Positions 5,587 through 8,018 of a stretch of DNA of 8,018 nt are shown here, in pieces. This stretch comes from Thermoleophilia bacterium (GTDB taxonomy: Bacteria > Actinomycetota > Thermoleophilia > Miltoncostaeales > Miltoncostaeaceae). The first letter of the stretch is position 1. Every line of letters begins with the position of its first letter. Location: NCBI GenBank assembly GCA_016463385.1, contig JAEMRL010000095.1, positions 1-8,018 of the forward strand, in the 5' to 3' direction. Below the pieces are notes generated by a model. That model was given only the letters and a program-made list of their open reading frames with translations. It was not told the origin of the DNA and did no database searches. The position numbers and the translations under genes were made by a program.

Positions 5587-7532
5587 CGGCTCGCCACCGG
5601 GTCGCCGCAGAGGTCGGGGTCGAAGTCGAGGTTCGCCGCCATCGTCGAGCACACCGCCGGGGCGGCGGCGTTGGCGCCGGTGCCGCCGCGCTCGATCACG
5701 ATCGAGACGACGATGCTCGGGTCGTCGAAGGGCGCGTAGCCGACGAACCAGGAGTGGTCCTCCCCGCCGTCGCCGGGCTCGGCCGTGCCGGTCTTGCCGG
5801 CCACCTTCACCTCGTCGGGCAGGGCGCCGAAGACGCTGGTCGACGTGCCGAGCTCGGCGTTGGCGGCGTCGTAGAGGCCCTGCTTGATGGCCTCGAGGTC
5901 GGCCGGGCTGACGCCGAGCGGCCGGGTGGGCCGCCCCTTGGAGAGCTCCTGCACCACGCGGCCGTTGGGGTCGCGCACCTCCATGCCGACCGTCGGCGTG
6001 TAGAGCGTGCCGCCGTTGGCGATGGCGCCGTAGGCCACCGCCATCTGGAGCGGGGTCACCTGGAGGAAGCCCTGCCCCACGCCGAGCTGGATCGTGTCGC
6101 CCGCGAGCCAGCTGCGCTGGAAGTCGGTGTACTGCGGATCGGCGTAGGCGCGCTTCTTCCAGGGCGGATCGGGCACGTTGGCGGGCACCTCGCCGGGCAG
6201 GTCGATGCCGGTCTCGTCGCCGAGGCCGAAGCGGCGGGCCTCGGCCTGCAGCGGGTAGACGTCGTTCTTCTCGCTCTGCGCCTTATAGAGGTCGTCGGCC
6301 ACCTGGTAGAAGTAGGTGTCGCTCGAGACACGCAGCGCGTAGGGCAGATCGATGACGCCGTGCGAGTTCTCCTCGAAGTTCTGGAAGCGCTGCTTGTAGA
6401 GCACGATCGACGAGGGCGACTCCAGCGGGGTGGTGGGCGTGATGATGCCCGAGCGCAGCGCGGCGGCCGCGGTGATCGCCTTGAAGGTCGACCCGGCCGG
6501 ATAGACGCCGGCGATGGCGCGGTCGTTGAGCGGCCGGTCGGGATCGTTGAAGAGGGCGGAGACCGCCTTGTCCTTGCGGGTCACGAAGGTCTGCGGCGAG
6601 AAGGTCGGGTAGGAGCCGAGCGCGAGCACCTCGCCGGTCTTCGGGTCGAGGGCGACGCCCGCCGCGCCGACCGCGCCGGTCACGCGCGCGGCCTCGGCGA
6701 GCGCCTGCTCGAGCGCGACCTGGGTCTTGCTGTCGATCGACAGCCGCACGTCGCGGCCGGGAACCGCGCTGCGAGAGGAGATGTACTCGCGGCCCTGGGG
6801 CTCTCCGGCGGCATCGACCTCCACCACCGAGCGGCCGGGCGTACCCCGCAGCACCGACTCGTACTGCTGCTCGACGCCATCGACGCCGATGGTCTCGTCG
6901 CCGGCGTAGCCGCGGCGGCGCAGATCCTTGATCTGCTCGGCGGTGATCGGGCCGGTGGAGCCGAGCACGTGGGCCGCGAGCTGCCCCTGCGGATAGGAGC
7001 GCAGGAAGGTCTCCTCGAGGGAGATGCCCGGGAAGTCGCGCCGGCGCTCGGCCAGGTAGCGGTAGAGCCCGGGATCGATGTTGCGGGCGAGCACGACCGA
7101 CTGCAGCGGCTGGTTGTCGCCGGCCTCGACCTTCTTCATCAGCGCGGGCAGCGTCTGGCCGATCTTCGGGGCCAGCTTGGCCAGCACCTGGCGGCGGCGC
7201 TCGCCGGTCAGCTCACGGGGGCGGGCGACCAGGTTCTCGCCGGTGGTGTTGGTGACCAGCGGCACGCCGTCGCGGGTGAGGATGTTGCCGCGCGGCGGCT
7301 GGGTGATGACGGTGCGCAGGCGGTTGCCGTCCGCACGCTCGGCGTACTGCTCGGCGTTGATCACCTGGAGGAACCAGAGCCGGATCAGCAGCACACCGAG
7401 CAGCCCCATGGCGATGCCGCCGAGGATGGCGATGCGCACGGCGGTCCGCGGCGTGAGGGCGGGCGCCCAGCCGCCGGCGGGGCGGTTGGAGCCGCGGCCC
7501 GGGCCGCGGCGCGGCGGGAAGGTGGTGCTCAT
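5583..7532 (-). CDS. mrdA: Penicillin-binding protein 2, elongasome transpeptidase
   Basis: Membrane-anchored D,D-transpeptidase that cross-links peptidoglycan in side-wall growth as partner of RodA. It has 649 residues: a short Pro/Arg/Gly-rich cytoplasmic tail (1-29), one membrane span (about 33-56), the PBP dimer or pedestal domain (about 65-250, starting near the PPRGNILTRDG motif at 79-89), and a transpeptidase domain (about 285-635). The active site is complete: SxxK is S348-T-F-K351, the second motif is S403-S-D405 and the third is K580-T-G582. S-x-D instead of S-x-N is usual in PBP2. The start ATG 7532 overlaps the mreD stop (ATGA). There is no good Shine-Dalgarno before it, so coupling to mreD is likely. 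The long in-frame extension to 7793 is an Arg/Ala/Pro-rich shadow of mreD. Confidence 0.98.
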   Translation of the reverse strand: MSTTFPPRRGPGRGSNRPAGGWAPALTPRTAVRIAILGGIAMGLLGVLLIRLWFLQVINAEQYAERADGNRLRTVITQPPRGNILTRDGVPLVTNTTGENLVARPRELTGERRRQVLAKLAPKIGQTLPALMKKVEAGDNQPLQSVVLARNIDPGLYRYLAERRRDFPGISLEETFLRSYPQGQLAAHVLGSTGPITAEQIKDLRRRGYAGDETIGVDGVEQQYESVLRGTPGRSVVEVDAAGEPQGREYISSRSAVPGRDVRLSIDSKTQVALEQALAEAARVTGAVGAAGVALDPKTGEVLALGSYPTFSPQTFVTRKDKAVSALFNDPDRPLNDRAIAGVYPAGSTFKAITAAAALRSGIITPTTPLESPSSIVLYKQRFQNFEENSHGVIDLPYALRVSSDTYFYQVADDLYKAQSEKNDVYPLQAEARRFGLGDETGIDLPGEVPANVPDPPWKKRAYADPQYTDFQRSWLAGDTIQLGVGQGFLQVTPLQMAVAYGAIANGGTLYTPTVGMEVRDPNGRVVQELSKGRPTRPLGVSPADLEAIKQGLYDAANAELGTSTSVFGALPDEVKVAGKTGTAEPGDGGEDHSWFVGYAPFDDPSIVVSIVIERGGTGANAAAPAVCSTMAANLDFDPDLCGDPVASR

Positions 7533-8018
7533 GCGGCCACACCGTAGGGCTCGACCACGCGCGGGGCCCCCAGCAGGCGCCGGGCGACCAGCAGCACCGG
7601 CGGGCTGAGCAGCGCGGTGAGGGCGACGGTCGGCAGCAGCACGCGGCCGACGAACTCGGAGGCCGGCATGTGGTGGCCGAGCAGCAGCTGGAAGACCATG
7701 TAGCCCAACTGGACGGCGAGGGCTGCGATCACCGAGAGAGCCAGCGGGGCGAGCAGGCTCGACGACTCCTCGCGCTCGCAGTACTGGCCGCACCAGGTGC
7801 CGATCGCCAGATAGAGCAGGGCGAGCACCCCGAGGGTGCCGACCGGCGCGGTCAGCTCGAGCAGCAGGCCGGCGGTGAAGCCGGAGACGGCGCCGACGAG
7901 CGTGCCGCGCAGAAGGGCGATCACCACGATCGTGGGCGCGACGATGTCGGGGATGCCGTTGGCGACGTTCAGGTACGGCATCACGGCTACCTGGACGAGC
8001 ACGGCCACCAGCACCATC
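7529..8018 (-). CDS. mreD: Rod shape-determining protein MreD (5' end at or beyond window edge)
   Basis: Small inner-membrane protein of the rod complex, linking MreC to PBP2 and RodA. At least 162 residues are visible, almost all hydrophobic. About five membrane spans can be seen, with a short polar loop (QYCEREESS) in the middle. The early pattern of hydrophobic segment, P-D-I-V (23-26), then ALLRG (34-38) and GFTAGLLLEL (46-55) is typical of MreD. An ATG lies at 8017-8015, but actinobacterial MreD proteins often have a few more residues before this point, so the gene probably continues past the window edge and mreC and mreB would be expected there. The stop TGA overlaps the mrdA ATG by the ATGA arrangement. 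Confidence 0.93.
   Translation of the reverse strand, partial: MVLVAVLVQVAVMPYLNVANGIPDIVAPTIVVIALLRGTLVGAVSGFTAGLLLELTAPVGTLGVLALLYLAIGTWCGQYCEREESSSLLAPLALSVIAALAVQLGYMVFQLLLGHHMPASEFVGRVLLPTVALTALLSPPVLLVARRLLGAPRVVEPYGVAA

Noticed and set aside
5587..5652. Longer in-frame start for rodA
   Set aside because: It would add 22 Arg/Pro-rich residues read from inside mrdA. The ATGA overlap start fits the RodA family length and the operon style.
5754..7547. Long plus-strand open frame opposite mrdA (about 597 codons)
   Set aside because: It is His/Arg/Gly/Ala/Leu-rich with no recognisable motif and lies fully antisense to a gene with complete PBP2 motifs. Such antisense frames are expected in very GC-rich DNA.
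7533..7793. Longer in-frame start for mrdA
   Set aside because: The extra 87 residues are an Arg/Ala/Pro-rich shadow of mreD; ATG 7532 gives a normal PBP2 N-terminus.

Overview
The window is very GC-rich DNA, roughly three quarters G+C by eye, with strong G/C bias at third codon positions and several GTG starts. The gene content and protein sequences suggest an Actinomycetota chromosome. A deep-branching class such as Thermoleophilia is my best guess, but this rests on protein flavour and gene order, not on any search.

Layout. Positions 1-972 (+) hold the C-terminal part of a family 5 (OppA/DppA-type) ABC transporter substrate-binding protein. Positions 973-1161 are a 189-nt gap in which I see no convincing promoter or terminator. 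Positions 1162-1620 (+) encode a STAS-domain protein of the anti-sigma-factor-antagonist type, followed at 1675-1911 (+) by a 78-aa winged-helix-like protein. A perfect 16-bp inverted repeat fills the 52-nt gap (1912-1963) between this rightward unit and the leftward operon that converges on it.

From 8018 down to 1964 on the minus strand runs one compact operon: mreD (5' end at or beyond the window edge), mrdA (PBP2), rodA, a DUF697-like protein, and rng (RNase E/G). mreD/mrdA and mrdA/rodA each overlap by four bases (ATGA), which points to translational coupling of the elongasome membrane proteins. MreD is a membrane part of the rod complex, RodA polymerises glycan strands from lipid II, and PBP2 cross-links them. 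The DUF697-like membrane-associated protein and the RNase E/G are co-directional and closely spaced, so they are probably co-transcribed. An mre cluster linked to an RNase G gene is also known from proteobacteria (mreBCD-maf-rng).

Most of the window is ordinary conserved core genome. The points worth a second look are the start of rng, which appears to be a CTG codon; the DUF697-like gene, whose reading frame stays open upstream of its first standard start; the STAS protein, which lacks the usual phosphorylatable residue; and the strong shared hairpin between the convergent units. I found no mobile element, CRISPR array, RNA gene or defence system.
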